Of a stretch of 6,619 bases of DNA, positions 1 to 6,154 are shown piece by piece. Every line of letters starts with the position of its first letter. The stretch's first letter is position 1. The stretch is from Syntrophomonadaceae bacterium. Lineage in GTDB: Bacteria > Bacillota > Dethiobacteria > PWVN01. The stretch lies in contig SLHK01000136.1 in NCBI GenBank assembly GCA_007136165.1, forward strand, positions 1 through 6,619. The letters are read 5' to 3'. A program made the position numbers and the translations under genes. The notes under the pieces are model-generated. The model searched no databases. It had not been told where the DNA came from and worked only from the letters and a program-made list of their open reading frames with translations.

Positions 1-1987
1 CCAGAGCCACCCGGCTCTCCTCTTCTCCCGTAAGGAGAAGGCGGATAAAGCTGCTGTAGGGAGGATAACCCAATTCCTGCCTGCTCCTGGATTCCTGGGC
101 ATAGAAAGTTTCATAATCGTGCTCTCTGGCCGCCTGGATGGCGAAGTGTTCCGGCTCGTAGGTCTGGACGATGACCCGGCCCACTTCCGCACCCCTGCCC
201 GTGCGGCCGGCTACCTGGGTAAGGAGCTGAAAGGTTCGCTCCCCTGCCCTGAAATCCGGCAAATTCAGCCCCATATCCGCCGCCAGGACTCCCACCAGGG
301 TAATACCCGGGATATCCAGGCCTTTGGCCACCATCTGGGTCCCGATGAGAATGGCGGCCCCTTTCCCCGTAAAGGACTGAAGAATTTTACTGTGGGCTCC
401 CTTGCGGGAGGTGGTATCGGTATCCATCCGCCAGATACCCGTTTGGGGGAAACATGAGCGGATCTCTTCCTCCACCTTCTGGGTCCCGGTACCAAAATAC
501 TTGATGTAGCGGGAGCCGCATTTGGGGCAGGTATCCGGCACCCTGATGCCCTTGGAACAGTAATGGCACAGGAGCTTTATGTCCTGGGAATGGTAGGTCA
601 TGGCAATCTCGCAGTGGGGGCAGCGGATTACCAGGCCGCATTCCCGGCACAGGACACAGGTGGAATGCCCCCGCCGGTTCAGAAAGAGGAGGGCTTTTTC
701 ACCTGCCTCCACCGTCTCCTGCAGGTGTTTCAGCAGGCTGCGGCTGAACATGCGGCGGTTCCCCTCCTTCAGCTCCTGGCGCATATCCACCACCGAGACA
801 GGAGGCATGGGCCTTTCCAGGACCCTGCGGGACAGACGGAGGAGCTTGTAGCCGCCCCTTTGGGCCCGGTAATAGCTCTCCAGGGAGGGAGTGGCGCTCC
901 CCAGCACCACCAGGGAACCCTGGCCCCGGGCCCGTTCCCGGGCCACCTCCCGGGCGTGGTAGCGGGGGGTTTCCTCCTGCTTGTAAGTCCACTCGTGTTC
1001 CTCGTCCAGGATGATGACGCCCAGATCCCGGACGGGGGCAAAGACGGCGGACCGGGGGCCCACGGCAATGCGGGCCTTGCCCGAAAGAAGGCGGCACCAT
1101 TCATCATATCTCTCTCCCGGGGAAAGCCTGCTGTGGAGAAGGGCTGCCCGGGAGCCAAAAAAGCTCTGAAACCGCTCAATCATCTGGCCCGTCAGGGAAA
1201 TTTCCGGCACCAGCACCAGGCTTCCCCGCCCGGCCGTCAGGGATTTTTGACAAATCCTCAGGTAAATTTCCGTCTTACCGCTCCCCGTCACCCCGTGAAG
1301 GAGGAAGGTCTCCCTTTCCCGGCGGTCCAGGGCCTTCTCCAGGGCTTTCAGGGCTTTCTCCTGCTCCAGGGTCAGGGTAACCCTTTCACCGGTTCCCGCA
1401 GGGCCCCGGAACCCCCTTTCCTCCCCTTCCTTCAGGGTTGCCAGCCCCTTCCCTTCCAGGGCCCGGATAACGCCGGTGTCGGCGCCCGTCTCAGCCTTGA
1501 GCTCCTTTACGCTCAAAGAGCCCCTTTCCAGGAGCAGCATGAGGGCCCGGGCCTGCCGGGGGGCCTTTTTTACCAGAGAGTCCAGGGCTTCCCGGGCTTT
1601 TTCCGGAGGCAGGGCCAAAAAGGCATGTTGGCCCTTTTTCGCCCTGCGGCTGGGAAAGGGCAGCATGGCCTGCAGGACGGCGGCCCGGCTGCACAAATAG
1701 TAATCCCCCACCCACTTGGAAAGATGCAGAAGCTCCTCCGTCAGCAGGGGGGCTTTATCCAGTACGTGGTAAATTTCCTTTACGGGAGAGAACTCCGGTT
1801 CCGTCAAGAGCCTGATAACAAAAGCCTGGGACCTCCGCCTGCCAAAAGGGACCTCCACCCGCATCCCCGGCAAAACCCGTCCTTTAAGCTCCGGGGGCAG
1901 GGCATAGTGAAAGGGCCGGTCCAGGGCATCAACAGCCGAGGCCACCCACACCTCAACGAAGGAGGGGGACGGTTCTATCGCTTCCAT
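1..1987 (-). CDS. priA: Primosomal protein N' (replication restart helicase PriA), C-terminus off the window
   Basis: PriA is a superfamily 2 3'-to-5' DNA helicase that recognises stalled or collapsed forks and reloads the replicative helicase. About 662 residues are visible from the ATG at 1987; family proteins are usually 730-830 residues, so roughly the last 70-150 are missing. The reading frame is continuous. The N-terminal 3'-DNA-binding domain is followed by Walker A GVTGSGKT (232-239), motif II DEEH (328-331), motif III GSATPS, motif V TQMVAKGLD and motif VI QVAGRTGRG (591-599). Eight zinc-binding cysteines lie at 447, 450, 456, 459, 474, 477, 487 and 490, with spacing identical to that of E. 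coli PriA. The start is supported by AGGAG at 1996-2000, 8 nt upstream. Motif VI carries Thr596 where Ala is usual. It follows coaBC in many Firmicutes, but here an inverted gene and a terminator intervene. Confidence 0.97.
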   Translation of the reverse strand, partial: MEAIEPSPSFVEVWVASAVDALDRPFHYALPPELKGRVLPGMRVEVPFGRRRSQAFVIRLLTEPEFSPVKEIYHVLDKAPLLTEELLHLSKWVGDYYLCSRAAVLQAMLPFPSRRAKKGQHAFLALPPEKAREALDSLVKKAPRQARALMLLLERGSLSVKELKAETGADTGVIRALEGKGLATLKEGEERGFRGPAGTGERVTLTLEQEKALKALEKALDRRERETFLLHGVTGSGKTEIYLRICQKSLTAGRGSLVLVPEISLTGQMIERFQSFFGSRAALLHSRLSPGERYDEWCRLLSGKARIAVGPRSAVFAPVRDLGVIILDEEHEWTYKQEETPRYHAREVARERARGQGSLVVLGSATPSLESYYRAQRGGYKLLRLSRRVLERPMPPVSVVDMRQELKEGNRRMFSRSLLKHLQETVEAGEKALLFLNRRGHSTCVLCRECGLVIRCPHCEIAMTYHSQDIKLLCHYCSKGIRVPDTCPKCGSRYIKYFGTGTQKVEEEIRSCFPQTGIWRMDTDTTSRKGAHSKILQSFTGKGAAILIGTQMVAKGLDIPGITLVGVLAADMGLNLPDFRAGERTFQLLTQVAGRTGRGAEVGRVIVQTYEPEHFAIQAAREHDYETFYAQESRSRQELGYPPYSSFIRLLLTGEEESRVAL

Positions 1988-2069
1988 TTGCTTCACTCCT
2001 GCTCCTCCTCGCTGCTTCCTATAGAATATTTCTCCATAATCCTGCCTTTTCCTTTATTGCCGGGAAGTC

Positions 2070-2098
2070 TTTTCATTTGCCGGAGAAACCTATATAAT
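2070..2098 (+). promoter_or_regulatory. Putative promoter of the SpoIIM-family gene
   Basis: The -10 box TATAAT (2093-2098) is a perfect sigma-A consensus. A 4/6 match to the -35 box, TTTTCA (2070-2075), lies 17 nt upstream. Transcription would start near 2105, giving a leader of about 20 nt. I do not see a clear match to a sporulation sigma-E promoter, although spoIIM of B. subtilis is sigma-E controlled. The prediction rests on pattern matching only. Confidence 0.55.
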
Positions 2099-2108
2099 AA
2101 AAAGAGGA

Positions 2109-2116
2109 AAAGGAGG
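2109..2116 (+). promoter_or_regulatory. Strong ribosome binding site fixing the SpoIIM-family start
   Basis: AAAGGAGG lies 9 nt before the ATG at 2126. It marks the true start inside a much longer open frame that extends upstream to 563 antisense to priA. Confidence 0.85.
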
Positions 2117-2125
2117 TTTGCACCC

Positions 2126-2737
2126 ATGATTTCGCGCTTAAGGGACTTTGGCAAAGAAAATTTCAGCTGGCTCCTGCTGGCCTGCGGTTTCTTCACCGCC
2201 GGTTACCTGGTGGCCCGAACGGCCCTGGGCGGCAACCCCCTGGCCTTTCAGCTGATTCTGGAGCAGCTGGAAAAGCTCATGGAACTGGGGGATGACGTTT
2301 ACACCTCCCATCCCATCCGGGGCATCTACCTGATCCTGCTGAACAACACGGTGGCATCCTTCAGCATTATCCTCTTTTCTGTCATCCTGGGGCTGCCCTC
2401 CCTCCTCAGCCTTTTCGGCAACGGCACCCTCATGGGGGTGGTGGCCATGCTCATGGCCGAGGAGGGCATAAGCTTTCCCGTCTTTTTCTTCCTGGGGATT
2501 TTACCCCACGGCATCCTGGAACTGCCCGCCTTTTTCATCAGCGCTGCCCTGGGCTTAAAGATAGGCTACCACATCGTTTTTCCCCTGCCGGGAGAAAGTA
2601 GGGTAAACAGCCTGAAGATGAATTTTCGGGAGGCTGCAAAAATGGCTCCCGTTATCTTCCTGATGCTGGCGGCGGCGGCCTGCATAGAGGTGCTGATAAC
2701 TCCCCTCATACTGGGGCCCTTCGTCCCCGGTGTTTAA
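2126..2737 (+). CDS. SpoIIM-family (stage II sporulation protein M-like) integral membrane protein
   Basis: This 203-residue multi-span membrane protein belongs to the SpoIIM/DUF95 family. In B. subtilis, SpoIIM works with SpoIID and SpoIIP in the engulfment complex that remodels septal peptidoglycan; other family members, including archaeal ones, have no established role. Hydrophobic segments lie near residues 13-34, 67-97, 102-126, 130-154 and 172-197. Family hallmarks are visible: Asn-Asn at 73-74 at the start of a membrane segment, Asn-Gly at 99-100, and the signature PHGILELPA at 127-135. The length is close to B. subtilis SpoIIM (about 214). The start is set by the AAAGGAGG at 2109-2116. 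The gene is inverted relative to all its neighbours and convergent with coaBC, sharing its terminator. No other engulfment gene is nearby, so it may be the sporulation gene itself or a paralogue with another role. Family membership is clear; function is inferred. Confidence 0.9.
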   Translation: MISRLRDFGKENFSWLLLACGFFTAGYLVARTALGGNPLAFQLILEQLEKLMELGDDVYTSHPIRGIYLILLNNTVASFSIILFSVILGLPSLLSLFGNGTLMGVVAMLMAEEGISFPVFFFLGILPHGILELPAFFISAALGLKIGYHIVFPLPGESRVNSLKMNFREAAKMAPVIFLMLAAAACIEVLITPLILGPFVPGV

Positions 2738-2745
2738 AGGTTTTC

Positions 2746-2773
2746 AAAAAACCGGCCTCAGGGCCGGTTTTTT
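2746..2773. terminator. Bidirectional Rho-independent terminator shared by coaBC and the SpoIIM-family gene
   Basis: Six A, CCGGCC, the loop TCAG, GGCCGG and six T form a perfect 12-bp stem with a 4-nt loop. On the plus strand the T run at 2768-2773 ends transcripts of the SpoIIM-family gene, whose stop is at 2735-2737. On the minus strand the complement of the A run gives a U tract for coaBC. The coaBC TGA stop (2758-2760) falls in the loop, and its last codons form one arm. Confidence 0.92.
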
Positions 2774-3960
2774 ATTCTCAGCACAGCGTCCAGAAGCCTG
2801 TGGGCCACCTGGTCTTTACTGCCCGGAGGGATGTCCTCCCTTCCTCCCCCGGCAAAAAGGAGGGTCAGGGCATTCTGATCCCCCTCAAAACCAATATCGG
2901 GCCGGGAGACATCGTTGGCAGCGATTACATCCAGGTTTTTACGGGCCAGTTTATGCGCGGCGTTCTCCAGAAGGTCCCGGGTTTCAGCGGCAAAACCCAC
3001 CAGGATTTGACCCGGCCCCTTTCTTTCCCCCAGTGTTTTCAGGATATCCGGGTTTTTTGCCAGGGTTACCGTCAGGGAGGCAGAATCTTTCTTTATCTTG
3101 TCCCCCGCCTGTTCCAGGGGACGGTAGTCGGCCACCGCCGCCGCCTTTATGACCACATGCATTTCGGGTGCTTCCCCCAGGACGGCTTCATACATCTGGG
3201 CCGCCGTCATCACTTCTTGATACTGGATGCCGTCGGGGACCGTCAGGGAAGTGGGGCCGGCGATGAGATGCACCCGGGCACCCCTGTCCCGGGCGGCCCG
3301 GGCCAGGGCGAAGCCCATCTTGCCGCTGGAGCGGTTGCTGAAATAGCGGACGGGGTCCAGGGGTTCCCGGGTGGGGCCCGCCGTTACCAGCACCTTAAGG
3401 CCGGTAAAATCCTGCCTCTCCTGCAGAAGGCCCGCCAGGGCATCCAGGACCTCCCGGGGTTCTGCCATGCGCCCCTCCCCGCTGGAACCGCAGGCCAGTT
3501 GGCCGCTGCCGGGATCCGCGGTATAAATTCCCCTCTTCTTCAGGGCAGTCAGGTTGTCCTGAAATATTTTATCCCGGAACATCTCGCTGTTCATGGCGGG
3601 GGCCAGGAGGACGGGCATCCGCCCCCGGGCCAGGAAGAGGGTGGTCAGCAAATCATCGGCGATGCCGTGGGCCATTTTGCCGATGATGTTGGCGGTGGCC
3701 GGGGCCACCACCAGGGCTTGGGCCCAGCGGGCCAGGCTCACATGGTCTATCTGGTAGTTTTCAGGGGAAAAGGTTTCGGTATAAACCCTGGAACCGCTCA
3801 GGGTCTGCATGGTCAGGGGTGTAATAAAAGCGCAGGCATTTTTGGTCATAACCACCTTTACCAGCGCTTCTCCCCGGACCAGCAAACGGCAAATTTCCGC
3901 TCCCTTGTAGGCTGCAATTCCCCCCGTGAGGCCCAGGAGAATCTTCTTGCCGGTAAGCAT
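2758..3960 (-). CDS. coaBC: Bifunctional phosphopantothenoylcysteine decarboxylase / phosphopantothenate-cysteine ligase
   Basis: The enzyme performs two consecutive steps of coenzyme A synthesis: nucleotide-dependent coupling of 4'-phosphopantothenate to cysteine (CoaB) and FMN-dependent decarboxylation to 4'-phosphopantetheine (CoaC). At 400 residues it has the normal full length. The CoaC half (about 1-180) has the flavoprotein start GLTGGIAAYK (10-19), catalytic His73, PAMN with Asn124, and Cys157 in GQLACGSSGEGRM. The CoaB half (from about 187) has TAGPTREPLDPVRYFSNRSSGKMG with Asn209, the AAAVADYRP segment (273-281), and Lys288 in KIKK. These correspond to E. coli His75, Asn125, Cys158, Asn210 and Lys289. 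GGAGGGG at 3967-3973 lies 6 nt before the ATG. It starts 17 nt after the rpoZ stop, so it is probably co-transcribed with remA, gmk and rpoZ. The C-terminus encodes part of its own terminator. Confidence 0.98.
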   Translation of the reverse strand: MLTGKKILLGLTGGIAAYKGAEICRLLVRGEALVKVVMTKNACAFITPLTMQTLSGSRVYTETFSPENYQIDHVSLARWAQALVVAPATANIIGKMAHGIADDLLTTLFLARGRMPVLLAPAMNSEMFRDKIFQDNLTALKKRGIYTADPGSGQLACGSSGEGRMAEPREVLDALAGLLQERQDFTGLKVLVTAGPTREPLDPVRYFSNRSSGKMGFALARAARDRGARVHLIAGPTSLTVPDGIQYQEVMTAAQMYEAVLGEAPEMHVVIKAAAVADYRPLEQAGDKIKKDSASLTVTLAKNPDILKTLGERKGPGQILVGFAAETRDLLENAAHKLARKNLDVIAANDVSRPDIGFEGDQNALTLLFAGGGREDIPPGSKDQVAHRLLDAVLRIKNRP

Positions 3961-3977
3961 CTAAATCCCCTCCGGTA

Positions 3978-4193
3978 TCAGCTGCCCATGGTCTTTTTCT
4001 TGCGCTCGTAGAAGACATCGCCCTGGGCGATCTCTTCCAAGGCCATGGTAACTTCCTTGTAGGTCTTATGTTCCTTTTTTTCCTTCTCTAAAAGGTTGTT
4101 CTTGATTTGCCGTGCCCGCTTGGCTGCCACAATCACCAGGGTATATTTGCTGTCCACATGCTGGATAAGTTTATCGATGGAAGGATAAATCAC
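3978..4193 (-). CDS. rpoZ: DNA-directed RNA polymerase omega subunit
   Basis: Omega is the smallest RNA polymerase core subunit; it helps fold and assemble beta' into the complex. The 71-residue product has the conserved omega core: P4-S5-I6-D7, the segment SKYTLVIVAAKRARQI (15-30), and KEVTMALEEIAQG (46-58), followed by a short basic tail. I chose the GTG at 4193 over an in-frame ATG at 4250, which lies within gmk and would add 19 residues unlike omega. The GTG is preceded at 6 nt by AAAGGGGGG (4200-4208), and its GTGA overlaps the gmk TGA stop, the typical arrangement of translational coupling. In Firmicutes it is usually found directly after gmk. Confidence 0.95.
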   Translation of the reverse strand: MIYPSIDKLIQHVDSKYTLVIVAAKRARQIKNNLLEKEKKEHKTYKEVTMALEEIAQGDVFYERKKKTMGS

Positions 4194-4804
4194 CAGGTGC
4201 CCCCCTTTAAAAGTTTCGCGATTAAATTTTTGTTTCTCCCGGCAGCGCATTTTTCCGCCGCCAGGATGGCGCTCATGCGCCCGGCGGCTTCTGCCACCCT
4301 GTCGTTTATGACCACATAATCGTAGATATCCAGGGACTTCATTTCCTCCCGAGCAAAATCAAGCCTTTTTGCCATGGCATCCAGGCTTTCTGTCCCCCGC
4401 TTCACTATCCTGGCCTTAAGTTCTGCCAGGGAAGGGGGTAGAAGAAACACGAATACTCCCCGGGGGTAGCTTTCCTTGACCTGCCTGGCCCCCTGGGTGT
4501 CTATCTCCAGCAGGATGTCTTTCCCCAAATCCCTCTGTTCCTCGAGAAAACGCCTGGGCGTCCCGTACAAATCGCCGTAAACCTGGGCCCATTCCAGAAA
4601 AGCCCCTTCCTCCCGCAGTTTCACGAAGGTGTCTCTAGTGGTGAAGAAATAGCTCTTGCCCTCTTCTTCTCCCCTGCGGGGGGAGCGGGTTGTCATGGAA
4701 ACGGACATGGCCAGCTCTGGGTTTTTTTGCAGCAGGTGCCGGCAGACGGTGCCTTTACCCACCCCCGAGGGACCTGAAACCACCATCAGGAGTCCCTCCG
4801 CCAT
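4190..4804 (-). CDS. gmk: Guanylate kinase
   Basis: Guanylate kinase phosphorylates GMP (and dGMP) to GDP with ATP in the cytoplasm, an essential step of guanine nucleotide supply; in Firmicutes it is a known target of (p)ppGpp inhibition. The 204 residues are standard length. Walker A is GPSGVGKGT (11-19). GMP-site residues are visible: Ser36, Arg40 and Arg43 in SMTTRSPRRGEEEGKSYFF, Tyr52, Glu71 in FLEWAQVYGDLYGTP, and Tyr80. The LEIDTQGARQVK segment and the C-terminal VINDR are also typical. The ATG at 4804 is 3 nt after the remA stop, with GGAAGGGGAG (4811-4820) as its ribosome binding site inside the end of remA. Its stop overlaps the rpoZ start by 4 nt. Confidence 0.98.
   Translation of the reverse strand: MAEGLLMVVSGPSGVGKGTVCRHLLQKNPELAMSVSMTTRSPRRGEEEGKSYFFTTRDTFVKLREEGAFLEWAQVYGDLYGTPRRFLEEQRDLGKDILLEIDTQGARQVKESYPRGVFVFLLPPSLAELKARIVKRGTESLDAMAKRLDFAREEMKSLDIYDYVVINDRVAEAAGRMSAILAAEKCAAGRNKNLIAKLLKGGTW
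4200..4208 (-). promoter_or_regulatory. Ribosome binding site that decides the rpoZ GTG start
   Basis: On the minus strand this reads AAAGGGGGG, 6 nt before the GTG at 4193. It lies within the last codons of gmk (Lys-Gly-Gly) and supports a GTG start overlapping the gmk stop rather than the upstream ATG at 4250. Confidence 0.75.
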
Positions 4805-4807
4805 GGG

Positions 4808-5086
4808 CTACTCCCCTTCCAGTTCCTCGGGTTGAGTGACAGTTTCCTTGGAGTGCAGGCGGTGTTTTACCGTTTCCGGCTGTACCGCCGACAGGATCAC
4901 ATGCTCGCTGTCCGCCACGATAACAGCCCTGGTCCTCCTGCCGTAAGTGGCATCGATGAGCATGCCCCGGTCCCGGGCTTCGGTAATCAACCTCTTGATG
5001 GGCGCCGATTCAGGGCTTACGATGGCAATAATCCGGTTGGCCGCCACGATATTGCCAAAGCCGATATTGATCAACTTGATTGGCAA
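4808..5086 (-). CDS. remA: RemA-family DNA-binding regulator (DUF370)
   Basis: RemA in B. subtilis is a small oligomeric DNA-binding protein that activates extracellular-matrix and osmoprotection genes; many sporulating clostridia carry it without known targets. The 92-residue product matches the family almost end to end: KLINIGFGNIVAANR (4-18), SPESAPIKR (24-32), then GMLIDATYGRRTRAVIVAD and HVILSAVQPETV. Arg18 and Pro29, positions known from B. subtilis loss-of-function mutants, and Arg50-Arg51 of the YGRRTR segment are intact. The start codon is TTG at 5086, not ATG: it lies 6 nt after AGGGAGGG and gives the expected N-terminus. The gene has its own promoter candidate in the gap after yicC and heads the tightly packed remA-gmk-rpoZ-coaBC unit. 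A matrix role in this organism is not shown by the sequence. Confidence 0.95.
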   Translation of the reverse strand: MPIKLINIGFGNIVAANRIIAIVSPESAPIKRLITEARDRGMLIDATYGRRTRAVIVADSEHVILSAVQPETVKHRLHSKETVTQPEELEGE

Positions 5087-5092
5087 ATATAT

Positions 5093-5100
5093 CCCTCCCT
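5093..5100 (-). promoter_or_regulatory. Ribosome binding site that decides the remA TTG start
   Basis: AGGGAGGG on the minus strand lies 6 nt before the TTG at 5086. No in-frame ATG lies nearby at the position matching the family N-terminus, so the TTG is the start. Confidence 0.85.
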
Positions 5101-5130
5101 GTAAGATGATAACCAGTCCTTTTAAACATT

Positions 5131-5160
5131 AGTATAACGGAATATCCGGAAAAAATGCAA
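5131..5160 (-). promoter_or_regulatory. Putative sigma-A promoter of the remA-gmk-rpoZ-coaBC unit
   Basis: On the minus strand TTGCAT (5155-5160) and TATACT (5131-5136) are separated by 18 nt, matching the -35 and -10 consensus at 4/6 and 5/6. The predicted start near 5124 gives a leader of about 38 nt before remA. The spacer contains a short inverted repeat, CGGA-ATA-TCCG (5138-5148), which could be a protein-binding site but is too short to assign. Confidence 0.65.
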
Positions 5161-5183
5161 GGATAAATTTGATTACACGGCCT

Positions 5184-6056
5184 TTATTCGATATTTTGCA
5201 CTTGTTCTCTTATTTTTTCCGCCTGGCTTTTAATTTCCACCACCCGCCGGGAAATCTCATAGTCGTTGGCCTTGGCGGAGATGGTATTAACCTCCCGGTT
5301 CACCTCCTGGAGGATGAAGTCCAGCTTGCGGCCCACGGCCCCTCCCTGCTCCAAAGCCCCGGCGAAGGCCTGCACATGGCTCTCCAGGCGGACCAGCTCC
5401 TCGCTGATGCTGCTCTTTTCCGCAAAAAGCACCACTTCCATAAGGAGCCTGTCCTCCTGCAGGTCCTGCCCCGACAGCAGCTTCTCCGCCTGCTCCCGCA
5501 GTCGCTGACGGTACTCCTCCACCACCCGGGGGGCCAATTCGGAAATTTCCCCCACATACCCTTGAATGAGGGCCAACCTCTCCCGGAGGTCCCGGGCCAG
5601 GCCCTTCCCCTCCTCTTCCCTGCTGCCCGTGAGCTGCCCCACGGCATCCAGCAGGGCCCCTTCCAGATGGGGCCAAAGGTCATCCGGCCGGTAATCCCCC
5701 TGGGAGATAAAGATATCGGGCAGGCGGGCCAGGGTTGAGACGGCGGTATCGTCTTTGACCCCCATGCCTGCCAGTTCCTGCAGGGCTTTAAGGTACCCCA
5801 GGGCCATATCCCTGTCCAGCTTTACCGGCGCTCCCTCGCCGGATAGGGCTTCCAGGGAGACGAAGGCATCCACCCGGCCCCGGGACACGTGCTGCTGCAG
5901 GACCTTTCTCACCTTTTCCTCCAGGGATGATATTTCCCGGGGAATACGCAGGGAAATGTCGCGGTAGCGGTGGTTCACCGTCTTTATCTCCACCGCTATC
6001 CTGGCCCTCTCCCCCTCCCTGTCTCCCCGGCCGTAACCCGTCATGGAGCGCACCAT
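5184..6056 (-). CDS. yicC: YicC/YloC-family endoribonuclease
   Basis: YicC-family proteins are cytoplasmic proteins for which E. coli YicC has been reported to act as an endoribonuclease; B. subtilis YloC is the counterpart in the same gene neighbourhood. The predicted product is 290 residues, the normal length. The N-terminal domain opens with the family signature SMTGYGRG (4-11) and EIKTVNHRY. The C-terminal DUF1732 domain has EVNREVNTISAKANDYEIS and ends with the hallmark EKIREQVQNIE. Two in-frame ATGs occur, at 6062 and 6056. I chose 6056 because it gives the usual start MVRSMTGYG and places AGAAGG about 7 nt upstream, whereas that sequence abuts the ATG at 6062; the longer form would add only Met-Pro. 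It has a promoter candidate upstream and is separated from remA by 97 nt without an obvious terminator, so some read-through into remA is possible. Confidence 0.95.
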   Translation of the reverse strand: MVRSMTGYGRGDREGERARIAVEIKTVNHRYRDISLRIPREISSLEEKVRKVLQQHVSRGRVDAFVSLEALSGEGAPVKLDRDMALGYLKALQELAGMGVKDDTAVSTLARLPDIFISQGDYRPDDLWPHLEGALLDAVGQLTGSREEEGKGLARDLRERLALIQGYVGEISELAPRVVEEYRQRLREQAEKLLSGQDLQEDRLLMEVVLFAEKSSISEELVRLESHVQAFAGALEQGGAVGRKLDFILQEVNREVNTISAKANDYEISRRVVEIKSQAEKIREQVQNIE

Positions 6057-6105
6057 TGGCATCCCTTCTTTCCATTATGCCGCTTTTTATGATACCTGCC
6101 TATCT

Positions 6106-6133
6106 ATTTTACCAGAGAGAGGCTTTTTTGCAA
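6106..6133 (-). promoter_or_regulatory. Putative sigma-A promoter of yicC
   Basis: On the minus strand TTGCAA (6128-6133) and TAAAAT (6106-6111) are separated by 16 nt, matching the -35 and -10 consensus at 4/6 and 5/6. Transcription would start near 6099, about 43 nt before yicC. I find no strong terminator for the upstream ATPase gene in this gap, so yicC may also be reached by read-through. Confidence 0.55.
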
Positions 6134-6154
6134 GCTTTTGCCGCAAGTAAACCC

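Larger units (their letters stand above)
1988..2125. other. Divergent intergenic region between priA and the SpoIIM-family gene
   Basis: This 138-bp AT-richer gap holds the 5' signals of two divergently transcribed genes. On the plus strand it has a good promoter and Shine-Dalgarno sequence for the SpoIIM-family gene. On the minus strand I see the priA Shine-Dalgarno sequence and a 14-codon acidic ORF (1993-2037, ATG start) that ends 5 nt before the priA ATG. No convincing minus-strand -35/-10 pair is visible: hexamers such as TATTCT and TATTAT lack a suitable -35 partner. Confidence 0.7.

Noticed and set aside
1320..1380. Repeated CCAGGGC/TTTCAGGGC-like strings resembling a short tandem repeat.
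   Set aside because: They are explained by a Leu/Glu/Lys/Ala-rich helical stretch of PriA read on the opposite strand with biased codons.
1993..2037. A 14-codon minus-strand ORF just upstream of priA, possibly a leader peptide.
   Set aside because: Its ribosome binding site is poor (AGG only 3 nt from the ATG), no attenuator-like hairpin follows, and the composition (Glu-Ser rich) suggests no regulatory amino acid.
563..2125. An open plus-strand frame continuous with the SpoIIM-family gene, suggesting a large fusion protein of about 720 residues.
   Set aside because: The upstream 521 codons are the antisense of priA and then the intergenic region; the translation is low-complexity (rich in Pro, Gly, Gln), resembles no family, and the strong ribosome binding site at 2109-2116 marks the real start at 2126.
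2800..4011. A 403-codon plus-strand open frame.
   Set aside because: It is the antisense of coaBC, which is confirmed by catalytic residues on the minus strand; the plus-strand translation has no recognisable domain and no ribosome binding site.
5169..5738. A 189-codon plus-strand open frame.
   Set aside because: It lies antisense to yicC, whose family motifs are intact; long antisense frames are expected from the GC-rich codon use here.
6123..6146. A possible terminator after the P-type ATPase gene (GCAA/TTGC arms followed by an A run on the minus strand).
   Set aside because: The stem is only 4 bp and the following run is A rather than T on the transcribed sense, so it does not fit an intrinsic terminator.
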